Source: Rhizomys pruinosus
Taxonomy: Eukaryota > Chordata > Mammalia > Rodentia > Spalacidae
Assembly (NCBI GenBank): GCA_009823505.1
Contig: VZQC01005680.1
Span: 4,832,559-4,896,558, forward strand
DNA: 64,000 nucleotides
Direction: 5' to 3'
Shown here: positions 1 to 10,059 of the stretch, piece by piece
Position numbering within the stretch: the stretch's first letter is position 1
Layout of the letters: each line of letters starts with the position of its first letter
Program-made: the position numbers and the translations under genes
Notes under the pieces: generated by a model
Databases searched by the model: none
What the model saw: the letters and a program-made list of their open reading frames with translations, nothing else
What the model was told of the DNA's origin: nothing

Positions 1-40
1 GTATTCCAGAAGGATACTACACCACTCAGACCTCCCTCTT

Positions 41-1400
41 TTTGTTTTTTTATTTATTTTTTATTTTTTTAATTAATTAATTAATTAATTAATTTTTAAG
101 GATTCTACAGTAAAATGACACATTTGTTTGCAGATTGCATTGACGTCACTCATTATGTCAACAATCAGGTAATTGGTGCATTTTGTAAGTATCTATGTCC
201 AAATTTTGAACAACCAAAGGTTCCATAGTCCAGTTGAGAAGCTTGTATGCACAGACATGTTGACAATCAGGAGTCCAGCCATATTCCTGTAGTCTCATGA
301 TTCACCCTATCTCTCCACAGCCCTTACAATCTACCACGCCTCCTCTTCCCCAGTTTGTTCCTGGGCTTTGGGAAAGGGGCCCAAGTGGGTGAGAAGAAAA
401 CAGTCTAATTTCTTTGGCGTTGTCATTTTGGACTCCAGTTCTGTTCAGTTGTTTCTTTCATGGATTGAAAGCTTTCCCAGTGATACCCTTTTTAGTCATA
501 TTAACAAAGCACAAGCTATTGGATGTACAGGCATTTAAGCAGTACCATTATTATGTCAAGCTAAGCTGTGGCATAGACACAGATGCTTGGATGGCATGCT
601 AATTCCGCAAACTGTGGTTTCTCTATAAGGGTGACAAGTTCTTACTTTGGCTCACAACATCCCAATCACCATAGGACACAGCTTGTGGCATCAGCTGTGA
701 GTTATTCCTCCAAGGAGAGAGCTAATAGCAAATAGATTGGGAATATATATAGGACACTGGCTGCACTGTTGCACAGTATCCTCAGGCTGTGAGGTGTAGC
801 TGATATTGACGGAGGAGTCTTGCTTGTCTCAGGAGACCAATATTTTGCTGTATTGCTTTAGTGGCCTTTGGTAACACTTCTCTAGCCTTTTCAGAGGCCA
901 GTTGTATGCTAGCAAGTGACGTCTCATAACATTTTTTCATTCTCACACCAGGTCTTCGATAACAGGGACTTACTGCCTTTTCTCCTTGCATATATCCCAC
1001 TTATAGGCAAAAGCCTTTATAATTTGGGGGGAGCGGGTTTGAATCCCCTAGCCAACATCTCCTAGGCAGAATAATTCATTGTGATGTTCAGAGCTTTCCT
1101 GTTAGTAATATATTTGTTCTTAATTACACAACTTATAAACACTTTACTATTGAATTTGGCTCTATTTAGGGAAATATCCTTTCACAGTTCCATTGCCTAT
1201 CAATCAGTTAGTACATTATGCCTGTTTTATAGTAAATTACCACTGTAGCAGTTGGCTCTAGTTTACAGTTAGGAGTGGTTTTATTACATCATGTTTTTCT
1301 TTTTCCAAAAAAGGGGGAGAGGTAGGAAGGTTTCTCAGCACCTGGAAGGAAACTTCTTAGGCCATTATAAACAGTCAACCCCAATATTATTCAGCGAGAT
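41..1400 (-). mobile_element. Unrecognised retroposed repeat, copy 1 (module A then B)
   Basis: The left end is T-rich, as expected for the poly(A) tail of a minus-strand insertion. About 41-597 (module A) matches 43109-43610 in the same orientation, and about 600-1385 (module B) matches 43620-44400 in the opposite orientation. Shared landmarks are 'cagcccttacaatctaccac', 'gacacagatg', 'aggtcttcga' and 'tccttggaggaataac'. Module A resembles a rodent L1 3' UTR in texture. I do not recognise module B. A 72-residue minus-strand reading at 782-1000 lies in module B but is disrupted in the other copy. Right edge uncertain. Confidence 0.6.
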
Positions 1401-1708
1401 GCTCAGTGTCCGTGACTCAGGCAGTCTGAGGTTCCTCATTCCTTAATGTTCAGATGGGTCAACCTCTCTGCTGGCATTCCCCAGTTCATCCTGCACAGCC
1501 ATAAGTCGTATGTTTTCAGGCATTTAGATTGGTGATTTTTACCTGTGGGAACATAAAATTCTCCTCCCATTGTTAGTTTCAAGATCAGAAAAATTGAAAA
1601 TTTATCAATACTCTTTTTGTTTTTTAAATTTTTATGTTTTGACCTATAGAGGCCTAAGTTGTATTAATAATCTCAATTTCAAGCTAGATTTTTCTTAAGG
1701 GTAAATTC
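1401..1708. other. AT-rich sequence without recognised features
   Basis: It may be a further, unpaired part of the repeat on its left, but no second copy in the window supports this. I see no ORF, SINE or LTR signature. Confidence 0.4.
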
Positions 1709-1713
1709 CCATC

Positions 1714-2122
1714 TGTTCGAGTTTCTCTTCCATTGCTGTGACAAAACACTCTGACCAATTCCAACTTGGGGAGGAAAGGGTTTATTTGACTAATATCTCC
1801 TGGGTCACAATTCATCACTTAAGGAGCCTAAGGTAGGAACTCAGGGCAGAAACCTGAAGGCAGGACCTGAAGCACAAGCCATGGAAGAATGATGCCTACT
1901 GGCTCAGTTCTGGGGCCCATGCTCCAACTGCTTTCTTATAAAACACAGGACCACCTTTCCAGGCGTGGCAATGCCCGCAGTGGACTGGGCCCTCCCACAT
2001 CACTCAAAAATCTAGAAAATTACCCACAAACATGGCCACAGATGAGTCCAATGGAGGAAATTCCCCAATTAAGGCTCCCTCAACCCAAGTGCGTCAAGTT
2101 GACACTAAAGCTATCCAGAACA
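1714..2122 (-). mobile_element. Solo MaLR LTR (MT-type)
   Basis: In this orientation it begins with the reverse complement of the usual MaLR 3' end ('ttccattgctgtgacaaaac') and ends near 'gtcaagttgacactaaag', the complement of the usual start. Termini are TG...CA. The 5 bp 'ccatc' precedes it (1709-1713) and follows it (2123-2127), the size expected for an ERVL/MaLR target duplication. The 89-residue ORF in it is not meaningful. Confidence 0.85.
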
Positions 2123-2127
2123 CCATC

Positions 2128-2487
2128 TGTATTAGTCACTTTTCTGTTGCTGAGATAAAACACCATGACCAAAGGAACTTATAAAAGGAAGAGTTTATTT
2201 GAGCTTACAATTGATGGTTCCAGGGAATTAGAGTCCATTGTGGCAGGAGGCATGGCGGCTGGAGCTGGAGCTGCATGCCAAGCTGCACATCTCGCAATGA
2301 GCACAGGAAGCAGAGAGAGAATGACTGGAGACCACAAGGCTTGTTAAACTCAATAAGCCTGCCCCCAGTGACATACTTCCTCTAGCACAGCCACACCTTC
2401 TAAGACCTCCAAAAACAGTGCCACCAACTGGAGACAAAATGTCTGAATACTTAAAGCCCATGGGGGACACTCATTCAAACCACCACA
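2128..2487 (-). mobile_element. Solo MaLR LTR (ORR1-like), abutting the first
   Basis: It starts 'tgtattagtcacttttctgt' and ends 'attcaaaccaccaca', a classic minus-strand MaLR of a different subtype from its neighbour. The 5-bp duplication is again 'ccatc' (2123-2127 and 2488-2492), so it inserted exactly at the target duplication of the preceding LTR. Confidence 0.85.
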
Positions 2488-2585
2488 CCATCTAACATGT
2501 GTATAGGTGAAATGCACATACAAAGAGCTTAAGGAGTTTAGAGCCCTAACAAGTTGGAATGATAGGTCATAAACATCCTTTTAGA

Positions 2586-2672
2586 GGGCTGGGATGTAGT
2601 CAGTGCTAGAGTACTTGCCTAATATGTATGAAGTCCTGGGTTCTAGCTCTAGCACCACACAAAAAGCAGGAA
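2586..2672 (+). mobile_element. ID-type SINE fragment
   Basis: 'gggctgggatgtagtcagtg' followed by 'tagagtacttgcct' and a degraded B box ('gggttctagctc') matches the tRNA-Ala-like ID head. A purine-rich tail follows directly. Confidence 0.65.
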
Positions 2673-2679
2673 ATCGAGA

Positions 2680-2847
2680 AGAAGGGAAGTAAGGGAGGGA
2701 GAGAGAAAGGGAGGGAGGAGGAAGAAGGGGAGGAAATAAGGAAGAAGTGAAGGATGAAGAAAGGGAGGAAGAGGGAAAGATGGAGAGAGGGAGGAAGGAT
2801 GGAAAGGAGAAAGAAGGAAGGAAGGAAGGAAGGAAGGAAGGAAGAGA
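2680..2847. repeat. Purine-rich (GGAA)n microsatellite
   Basis: An irregular GGGA/GGAA tract becomes regular (GAAG)n at 2813-2843. It probably grew from the A-rich tail of the adjacent SINE. The next 420 bp (2850-3270) show no recognisable element. Confidence 0.9.
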
Positions 2848-3272
2848 AATTGCTAAGGTTTTCTCTCTTGCCCCATTTGAGTTGAATGAATGAAAAAAGG
2901 GTATCCTGAGAATCTATTGAGAAATATAAAATACCAAAATTTATTCTACATACGTGTCATAGAAAATTTAAACTTATACTAATAATCAATGTTTACTATA
3001 TAGTTATAATTAAAACTATGGGTCCTGGCCCAGAGTAAACAGACTCATGAGCCTAAAGAAAAAGCTGTCCATGATGTTTCATTGATTGTTCAGAAAGACC
3101 ACCTTATTAATAGTCCAGCTACAACTGAAGACCAGTGAGGAGAATGATAGTATTACTCAATAAACAATGATGGCAATTGTGTGTCTGAGTGGGAAATGCT
3201 GGATCTGGGCTCCTACCTCCACCATACATATGCCCATCATGAACAATTCAAGAAAATAAATACTTATTTTAC

Positions 3273-3450
3273 TCATGGTTTTAGATAACTCTGTTTATCA
3301 TGGTGAACAGGAAGTAGAGCAGAGCAGCAAGAGGAAGAAGCCAGGACAAGATGTAGCCACTAAGGACACACCCTTAACTACTGACCTCCTCTAAACAGGC
3401 CTCTTTTTACACTCTTCCACCATCTCTAATACTCTATTTAAATGTGAATC
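3273..3450 (-). mobile_element. MaLR LTR fragment
   Basis: 'actcatggttttagataact', 'atcatggtgaacaggaagta' and 'acactcttccaccatctc' follow the same order as the minus-strand MaLR at 6478-6785. Confidence 0.6.
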
Positions 3451-3656
3451 CATACACAGACTAGATTGTGGGTATGTGTGCATTTTAATTGTTAGGTGTA
3501 TAATGTAAAACTCCTACTGTTAAAATTTGGAGAGAAAGCATGGGACACCATCTGGAAGATCTTGGAGTAGGAAATAATTTTATAGGACACAAAGGAACAT
3601 GCCATAGAGTTCAAACTTGATAAACTTGGTACTACTGCCTTTAAGACTTTCTTCTG

Positions 3657-3950
3657 GAGCTGAGGCTGTAGCTCAATTGGTAGAGTGTTTGCCTAGAATG
3701 TAGGAAGCCCTGGGGTTCCATCTCTCAAACCACATACATTGGGCTTGGTGTTTGTGTATCTGTAATACCAGCACTCAGAAGAGGGAGGCAGGAAGATCAG
3801 AAGTTCAGGCTTATCCTCTGCTACATAGAAAGTCACTGGCCAGCCTGGGCTCATATGAAACACTGTATTTAAAACAAAACAAAACAAAAACCAACCAACC
3901 AAATGTGGTAACACACCTTTAATCCTATCACCTGGGAGGCAGAAGTAGAA
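3657..3950 (+). mobile_element. Composite ID-B1 SINE
   Basis: An ID head ('ctgtagctcaattggtagag', 'ttgcctagaatgtagg') is joined to a diverged B1 body ('accagcactcagaagaggga', 'gccagcctgggctcatat') and an A/C-rich tail. A short second B1 piece (3902-3950, 'acacctttaatcctatcacc') follows. Confidence 0.75.
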
Positions 3951-4386
3951 AGTGCATATAATAAAAAAAAATTACTATTCAGAGCAAATACAGAACATTA
4001 AACAATTCAAAGAGGAAAAGCAACTTGCCAGAAAGTGTCAAGAATGGGAGACAGATATTTCATGGAAAAATAACACAGCATGAGCATCCCACAAAGCCAA
4101 AGAAAGATTCTAAACAATAATCAGAGAGATGTCACCCTGTCAAAACATTTGAAGTGAAGCAATAGCAACTATTGGCAGGGATCTGAGGATTGGAGAAATT
4201 CTTAAACACTGCATGTGGGCATTGAAATGGCCACATTGATGCTGGAACACTCGGCGTGACCCTGCTTGGCATAAACAGCTAGCTGTCCTTCAAACCGCGT
4301 CCTCTCTTATCCAAATATTGTAATGCTTATAAGAAGTGCCTGCCACTAGGATAAAAAATAATTAGGGAGTTAATTAATTAATAATT

Positions 4387-4512
4387 AACAAGTGTGGGCA
4401 ACGATGTGGAAAAATTGGAAATATCAGTGGGAAAGTAAATTTGTGCAGCCACTATGGAAAACAGTAAATTGGTTGTTCCAAAATTTAAAGAGAACTATAG
4501 TATCACAGACCC
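4387..4512 (+). mobile_element. L1 ORF2 fragment
   Basis: 'acaagtgtgggcaacgatgt', 'gtgcagccactatggaaaac' and 'aaatttaaagagaactatag' correspond to the conserved stretch near the end of L1 ORF2. It is too short and diverged to encode anything. The preceding 400 bp (3980-4380) are unassigned. Confidence 0.65.
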
Positions 4513-4517
4513 ATTTA

Positions 4518-4850
4518 TGATGAATTGAATAAAAAATTTCCCTCATAGGCTCAAGTACTTGGACACTTGGTGCCCACGTGGTAGCGCTGTCTGGGAAAGT
4601 CACGGAAGCTCGGAAGGTGAGGCCTTGCTGGAGGAAGCATGCTATTGAGAACAGGCTTTGGGAGTTCATAACCTGGACCAGTTTGCTCTGTGTCTCATGT
4701 TTGTGGCTGTGAGCTTCCTGTGACTGCTGCCATGCCTTCCTGCCATGACAGACTCTTATCCCTCTAGAAACATAAGCCAAAATAAACTCTTCCATAAATT
4801 GCTTTTGGTCACAGTGTTTTATCATAACAACCAAAGAGTAACTAATATGC
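4518..4850 (+). mobile_element. MaLR LTR
   Basis: Sense-strand MaLR landmarks: 'ttccctcataggctcaagta' near the start, 'gtgaggccttgctggaggaa' in the middle, 'ccaaaataaactcttcc' as the polyadenylation region, and 'gagtaactaatatgc' at the end. The 136-residue reverse ORF across it is a by-product. Confidence 0.85.
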
Positions 4851-4944
4851 CATTCTGCTTTTGGATTTTTTTTTAATGCAAAGTAGTTGAAAGCAGGGCT
4901 TCTACGTTCATTGAAATGTTTGACACCTCACGACCACGTGTAAG

Positions 4945-5055
4945 TGTGTCTCCAGGAGATCTGATACCCTCTTCTGGTCTCCACCAACTCCCAAACACAT
5001 GTGGCATACACTCACAGGCACAGACATACATATAAATAAAAATAAATATTGTTTA
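4945..5055 (+). mobile_element. B2-type SINE, 3' part
   Basis: 'ctgataccctcttctggtct', 'ggcacagacatacatataaa' and an A-rich tail match the 3' half of B2-like SINEs. The tRNA-like head is missing. Confidence 0.6.
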
Positions 5056-5200
5056 AAAGCAGTTACATGATAGGAAAACATTCCATAGGTCTGCCATACA
5101 GCATCATGCCTACTGTTATCTATCCTTAGTATAGAATAAAATTTTTTAAGAAAGCAAAGTTCATATTTTTTTTAACTACAGTTAAAAATTGAAAAGTTAA

Positions 5201-5361
5201 GCTGGGCGTGGTGGCACATGCCTTTAATCCTAGCACTTGGGAGGCAGAGGCATGTGGATTTTTGTGAGTTCAAGGCCAGCCTGGTCTACAGAGCAAGTTC
5301 CAGGCCAGCTGGAGTTACAAGGAGACCCTGTCTCAAAAAGACCAAAAAAAAAAAAAAAAAG
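5201..5361 (+). mobile_element. B1 SINE with target-site duplication
   Basis: Full-length 7SL-derived B1 starting 'gctgggcgtggtggcacatg', with 'ggccagcctggtctacagag' and 'ccctgtctcaaaaag' plus a poly(A) tail. The 10-bp duplication 'gaaaagttaa' occurs at 5191-5200 and 5362-5371. Confidence 0.95.
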
Positions 5362-5496
5362 GAAAAGTTAACCAGACGATTATAATGCAAATATCGAGTA
5401 ACAGCTACTTCTCACTGGTAATGTAGAATTCACAATCAGAAGAGAAAGGTCTTGTGGTAGAGCCTAAGCAGTAAGGAAGTTTATGGAATATTTCTT

Positions 5497-5675
5497 TTTT
5501 TACATTTTTTAATGTGTTTTCCTGCATGTATGTATGTGTATTGCATGACTATAGTATCTGCAGAGACCAGAAGATGTTGCTGTATACCCTGGAACTTGAA
5601 TTGTAGATGGTTATGAGCCAGATCTTCTGTAAGACCAGTAAGTCCTCTTAACCACTGGGCCATCTTTGCAGGCCC
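5497..5675 (-). mobile_element. B2/B3-type SINE
   Basis: Reverse-strand tRNA-derived SINE: 'ctgcatgtatgtatgtgta', 'gcagagaccagaagatgttg' and 'tcttaaccactgggccatct' at the head end. Confidence 0.75.
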
Positions 5676-5707
5676 TCCATTTATTCTTATTGTTTACACT
5701 ATACATA

Positions 5708-6400
5708 TGCTACTGAGATGCACAGAGGAATGTCACGTAGTGATAGTCCAATTAAGAGTCCTTTATTATGGGGCTGGAGAGATGGCCTAGCGGTTAAGAG
5801 CGCCGACCGCTCTTACAGAGGACCCGGGTTCGATCCCCAGCACCCACATGGCGGCCGAGAACCGTCTAAAACTCCAATTCCAGGAGAACTCCAGTTCCAG
5901 GGGAATCCAAGACCCTCTTCTGACCTCCGCGGCGTTGCATGACACGGGTGCACAGACTTGCATGCAGACAGTACATTCATACACATACAATAAATAAATA
6001 AAATTAATAAAAAAAAATTAAAAAAAAAAGAGTCCTTTATTAATAGCTGGCAGTCACAGATGGGGCTAATGCCCCCAAAGAACTCTCAACCCTGAGGAAA
6101 ACCAGGGCAGGGTTTATAAATCTTAAAACCAAAATTACATCATGCCAGGGGCAAAGCCAATAATCATAGTCACATCAGATGTCAGTTAACAAAGAGGTCT
6201 TTAGTTAACAAAAACTTTGGTTAGGCTAGGAGGGAACAAGTGCTACTTATATGTTTCCCAGTGTTGTAGAAACAATGTATTCCCTGAAACTTCCTGCATG
6301 AGATGTTCTGCCTGGGTGGCTGCAGTGTGAATAGCTGGGCAAAAACACAGGGTAAAACAAAAGTCCACTAGAACAAAAGGGAATTAGTGTTGCCATTTCA
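5708..6400 (-). mobile_element. Solo ERV1-like LTR
   Basis: Without the B2 inside it, this is about 420 bp with TG...CA ends (plus-strand 'tgctactgag' to 'tgccatttca') and a 4-bp duplication 'cata' (5704-5707, 6401-6404), the size typical of class I ERVs. On the minus strand a TATA-like 'ttataaaccc' is followed by an AATAAAG signal near 'ttaataaaggactcttaatt'. No internal retroviral sequence remains. Confidence 0.7.
5769..6027 (+). mobile_element. B2 SINE inside the ERV1-like LTR
   Basis: Complete tRNA-derived B2: head 'ggggctggagagatggccta', B-box region 'gggttcgatccccag', 17-bp internal duplication (5870-5886, 5887-5903) and A-rich tail. The 15-bp duplication 'aagagtcctttatta' is perfect (5754-5768, 6028-6042), which indicates a recent insertion. 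Confidence 0.97.
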
Positions 6401-6477
6401 CATATGTTAGCTACAATCTTTTGTATAGGTGAATTAATTCACATCAAAGAAATGTAAGACCTAAGTGACTCATTGTG

Positions 6478-6785
6478 TTGGTGACTTTTCTCATTGCTGT
6501 GACAAAATGCCAGACATAAACAACTGAAGGAAAGAAAGGTTTACTCCGCTCATGGTTTCAGAGGGATTGGTCTATCATGGCGGATAGGAAACCAAGTATA
6601 GCAGCAACAAGAAGGGGCCAGAATACACCCTTACTGGCTTACTTCCTCTAATCAGGCTGCCCCTTACACAGTTCCACCACCTCCCAATAGTCTATTTAAA
6701 ATTTAAATTAGTCAATGGATTAAAGCATTGATGAAGTCAGAGCCCTAATGATCTAATGGTCTCTGAAAACACTCTCTTACATAGA
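6478..6785 (-). mobile_element. MaLR LTR
   Basis: Minus-strand MaLR: 'tctcattgctgtgacaaaat', 'tctatcatggcggatagg' and 'ttacttcctctaatcagg'. The distal end is eroded. Confidence 0.75.
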
Positions 6786-6987
6786 CTAATAATAATAGAA
6801 GTGTGCATTATGAACCCCCCAGGCATCTCTCATACTAATCAATATAATAATCACAATTAACCATCACAAACATGGTACATAAACACTTAACTATCAAGGT
6901 ACATAAAGACTTTAACATTGTATCTAGAATGACCTGTTAATTTTTCTTCTCTCAGGTGCTGTTATATATACGCACTTGTTTATTTTT

Positions 6988-7131
6988 TCTATCTTTTTGA
7001 GACAGAGTCTCCCTGTAGCCCCAGCTGTCCTAGAACTCACTGTGTAGACCAGGCTGGCCTTGAACTCACAAAGATCCACCTGCCTCTGCCTCCCAAGTGC
7101 TAGGATTAAAGGTGTGTACCACCACGCCGGC
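6988..7131 (-). mobile_element. B1 SINE
   Basis: Reverse-strand B1: 'tttttgagacagagtctccc', 'gaccaggctggccttgaact' and 'gtgctaggattaaaggtgtg'. Confidence 0.93.
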
Positions 7132-7132
7132 A

Positions 7133-7172
7133 TAATATATATATATATATGATATATATATATATATATATA
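7133..7172. repeat. (TA)n microsatellite
   Basis: Alternating TA with one GA interruption, directly beyond the 5' end of the B1. Confidence 0.95.
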
Positions 7173-7369
7173 TTATTTGTATAAACATGTATAAACTACA
7201 AAAGAATATATGTGTGTATGTTTGTATATAACTATGGTAAATTCTGTATATACCATAATGCATCTACAGTGGGTTATAGTGTGAGATGTGACACACAGAC
7301 AGGTAAAGAACACACTCCAGGTAAAGAACCGATAGCAAGACCAAAGTACCCTTTACACCAAAGTGCAAC

Positions 7370-7620
7370 TTGGCAAACCAATGAGTGTATTAGAGTTATT
7401 TATGAGCACATGTGTCAGGGTACTTACAGAAGCATGGCTGTCTCAAAAACTGCTGCATCACCCAAAACCCCACGCCAACATGGGTGATGATTCATGAAAG
7501 CTGAATCTCTGGAGCTCCCTGAAAGACTTGCAGGTATTTTGGCTGGTTAGGAGGAGTCCCCCCCAGCAACCGTTAGTATGTATAGAATCTTCTGGAAGAT
7601 TCCTACGAATCTTTAAGTTT
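7370..7620. mobile_element. Possible diverged LTR-type repeat
   Basis: 'gctgcatcacccaaaacccc' and 'aacatgggtgatgattcatg' read like a rodent medium-reiteration repeat, and a weaker relative is at about 16800-16960. Boundaries are not visible. The flanks 7173-7369 and 7621-7739 hold nothing I can name. Confidence 0.3.
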
Positions 7621-7739
7621 CAGGAGCTTCTTGAGGTTTACATGTTTTGTTTACTCCAGAATCTATGAGTTTCCCTTGTCCCTACAGTAAGAAACATTTT
7701 AATTCAGAGGTAACTGCTACTCAGGAGGTTCGTACTATG

Positions 7740-7975
7740 TAGAATTTTGTGTTCTCCCTTTTTCCACTTAACACAGACTGGGGAATAAAAAAGAAGTAAT
7801 TCAAATATTCTTCCACAACATGATGTTTAATAGGTGTATAATATTCAATTCAGTAGATGTAATATAATTCACTTAGTCAGTTTCCTGTTATTGGATGTAT
7901 GCTTTACAGAAATGATTATATCACATTGAAATTATTTGACTACTTGTATGTCACCTGATATTATCCAACAGGCTG
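7740..7975 (-). mobile_element. Ancient L1 3' fragment
   Basis: 'taataggtgtataatattca' and 'tcacttagtcagtttcctgt' follow the antisense pattern of old mammalian L1 ORF2 ends. Strongly diverged. Confidence 0.45.
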
Positions 7976-8115
7976 GGAAATGATATTTATGTGTGATGAG
8001 AAAAAATTAACCTAATGTGGAACAAATAAATGAATTATGACTTCAGTAACATTTTTCTCTGTAGTAACTGAATAAGTACTAAAATACGTATTTGACAAGA
8101 ACTTCATGTACTTCT

Positions 8116-8339
8116 TTTTTTAATTTTATTTATTTTTTATGTGTATGAATGTACTGTCTGCATGTAGGTTTGTGCACCCGTGTTGTGCAGTGCCATGGAG
8201 GTCAGAAGAGGGCTTTGGATTCCTCTGGAACTAGAGTTAAAAGATGGTTCTCAGCCGCTATGTGGGTGCTGGGGATCGAACCCGGGTCCTCTGCAAGAGC
8301 AGTCAGTGCTCTTAACCACTAGGCCATCTCTCCAGCCCC
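8116..8339 (-). mobile_element. B2 SINE with 18-bp duplication
   Basis: Full-length reverse B2 without the 17-bp internal duplication. The perfect 18-bp duplication 'agaacttcatgtacttct' lies at 8098-8115 and 8340-8357. Confidence 0.97.
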
Positions 8340-8439
8340 AGAACTTCATGTACTTCTAATAATAACTATGCTTGTTGATATATGTAGAAGTAATGGTTAG
8401 GACTTTGGAAGGGTCTACTTGTACTCAAATCATAAAGGC

Positions 8440-8900
8440 CTCTCAGAGATCAGTCTCAGGCTGAGATAAGACAAGGCAGACAGACCCCAAAACTATACAC
8501 TCTGTGATCTTAAGAAAATACCTGCTGCAATGTGTCTTGTTAAAATAGCTAAAACTGTACTGACATAAGCAATATAGCATGTTAGTGGGAAATGCCACAA
8601 CACTTGCCTGAAATATCTGTTTTTTATAAAAACACTGGCAGTTTAAATTTCCTATAATAGCCTAAAGGGCACGTGTATATATACGTTAAAAGTCTCAACT
8701 CCACCAATATGATTACTGCCAAGGGATGATATGATATGAAAAGTCCTATAAAAACCCAATGTATTTCTGATCCATGCCTCAGTTTCTTTAGGCAGGAGCT
8801 CAGAATAAGGCTCACATGTAATAAAATATAAGCAACTGCTTTCTGAGTATAGTTGGAGTCTTCTCACTGTACCAGGACAGTCTTGGTTTAATTCCCATAA
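8440..8900 (+). mobile_element. Possible ERV LTR
   Basis: A TATA-like 'cctataaaaaccc' (8746-8758) lies about 60 bp before 'gtaataaaatata', the spacing of an LTR promoter and polyadenylation signal. I could not fix TG...CA ends or a duplication. The sequence after it (to 9465) has a C9 run, an A-run and no recognisable element. Confidence 0.35.
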
Positions 8901-9469
8901 CACATGTAGGTCTGCCCTACAACTCCATACCTGCAGTTAATATAACACAGAAGGGACTCGGTAATCATAGGCAGGCTCCATGTACAGATGCAGCTTACTT
9001 CCTGTTGAAAGACTCTAAAATAGAATCCCCCCCCCCCCACCTCATTGCTGGGTTGTTCCTCCTGAAAGTCAGGACCACATGTGAAGAATTCTAAAGTATT
9101 CTGGGGCCAGAAATAGAAAAAAAAAAAAAAAGGAAGAAGAACTGTAATTGCCAACTCTAGCAGCTTAACATGGCATCAAAAGAGCCAGTGCGCTGTTTCT
9201 TAGAACAAATAACACTGCCTTCGGTAACTGTCTCAAACTCAATATCTCTCTGCGAAGGCTATGATTATTCTTGTGTGTTTATCTAAGACTCAGAACTGAG
9301 GGAATCTTTTTCACATCTACAAATTAATAGAAGGATGATATCATGGGTTTTGTCTACCGTTTAAAAATAACTTAAGCTTAAAGTAAATCTCACATTTGGG
9401 AAAAGATTTTGGTCTGCTTCCCAGAGTGTTAGATAATAAACTCTCACTTACAGGCACATGATTTTTCCT

Positions 9470-9681
9470 TATTATATTTTTAAGGGTATGAGTGTTTTGC
9501 CTGAATGTATGTAACTGCACATATGTGTACAATGCCTACAGAGACCAGAGAAGTATGTCAGGTCCTCTGGAACTAGAATTATGGATGGTTGAGTGGCATC
9601 ATGTAGGTGCTGGGAACTGAACCTGGGTCTTCTGCAAGAGCAGCCAGTGGTGTTAGCCACTGAGACATCTCTTCATCCCCC
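9470..9681 (-). mobile_element. B2/B3-type SINE
   Basis: Reverse SINE: 'gcctgaatgtatgtaactgc', 'cctctggaactagaattatg' and 'agccactgagacatctct'. Confidence 0.8.
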
Positions 9682-9774
9682 TTAGTGCCTTTTCTAAAGC
9701 ACATATTTGAGGCTGTCTGAAGAACTATTTAGGCTTAATTACTCAATTAGAAAAATATTGTGGAATTCTAGGGC

Positions 9775-9890
9775 CAGAAAGTACCCTTGTTTGACAGATG
9801 AAGGCATCAAAGCCCAGGCTCATGCAGCTGACTTCTAACAGAGGGTAAAATTGGAACAGAAATCTAACCACCCCTAGTTCTTTTACTACT
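9775..9890 (-). mobile_element. MIR SINE remnant
   Basis: 'tttgacagatgaaggcatca', 'ctcatgcagctgacttcta' and 'aattggaacagaaatctaac' follow the reverse MIR core. It sits in otherwise non-repetitive sequence (9682-10060). Confidence 0.55.
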
Positions 9891-10059
9891 AGATTGACAA
9901 CTAGGAAATAGCATTGGTCAGTCCTAGAGAGCAGCCTTTATTAAGATCTTAAAGGAAGGCCACAGTTCTGTTGTGGCCTATAATTGTTAAGACACATAAT
10001 TGCCAAGAAAGAGTGTAGTTGTACTTCTTGAGGGGTGGGAAGGGCTTTTTCCATAGTGC

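Noticed and set aside
782..1000. 72-codon minus-strand ORF with a protein-like composition
   Set aside because: It lies in module B of the unrecognised repeat. The paralogous sequence near 44050-44300 has stops and frame changes, so the frame is not maintained.
4424..4834. 136-codon minus-strand ORF
   Set aside because: It runs antisense through an L1 fragment and a MaLR LTR.
5769..6027. tRNA-like sequence with A and B boxes
   Set aside because: It is the B2 head, not a tRNA gene: no cloverleaf with an intact acceptor stem, and a SINE body and A-rich tail follow. The same holds for ID and B4-type heads.
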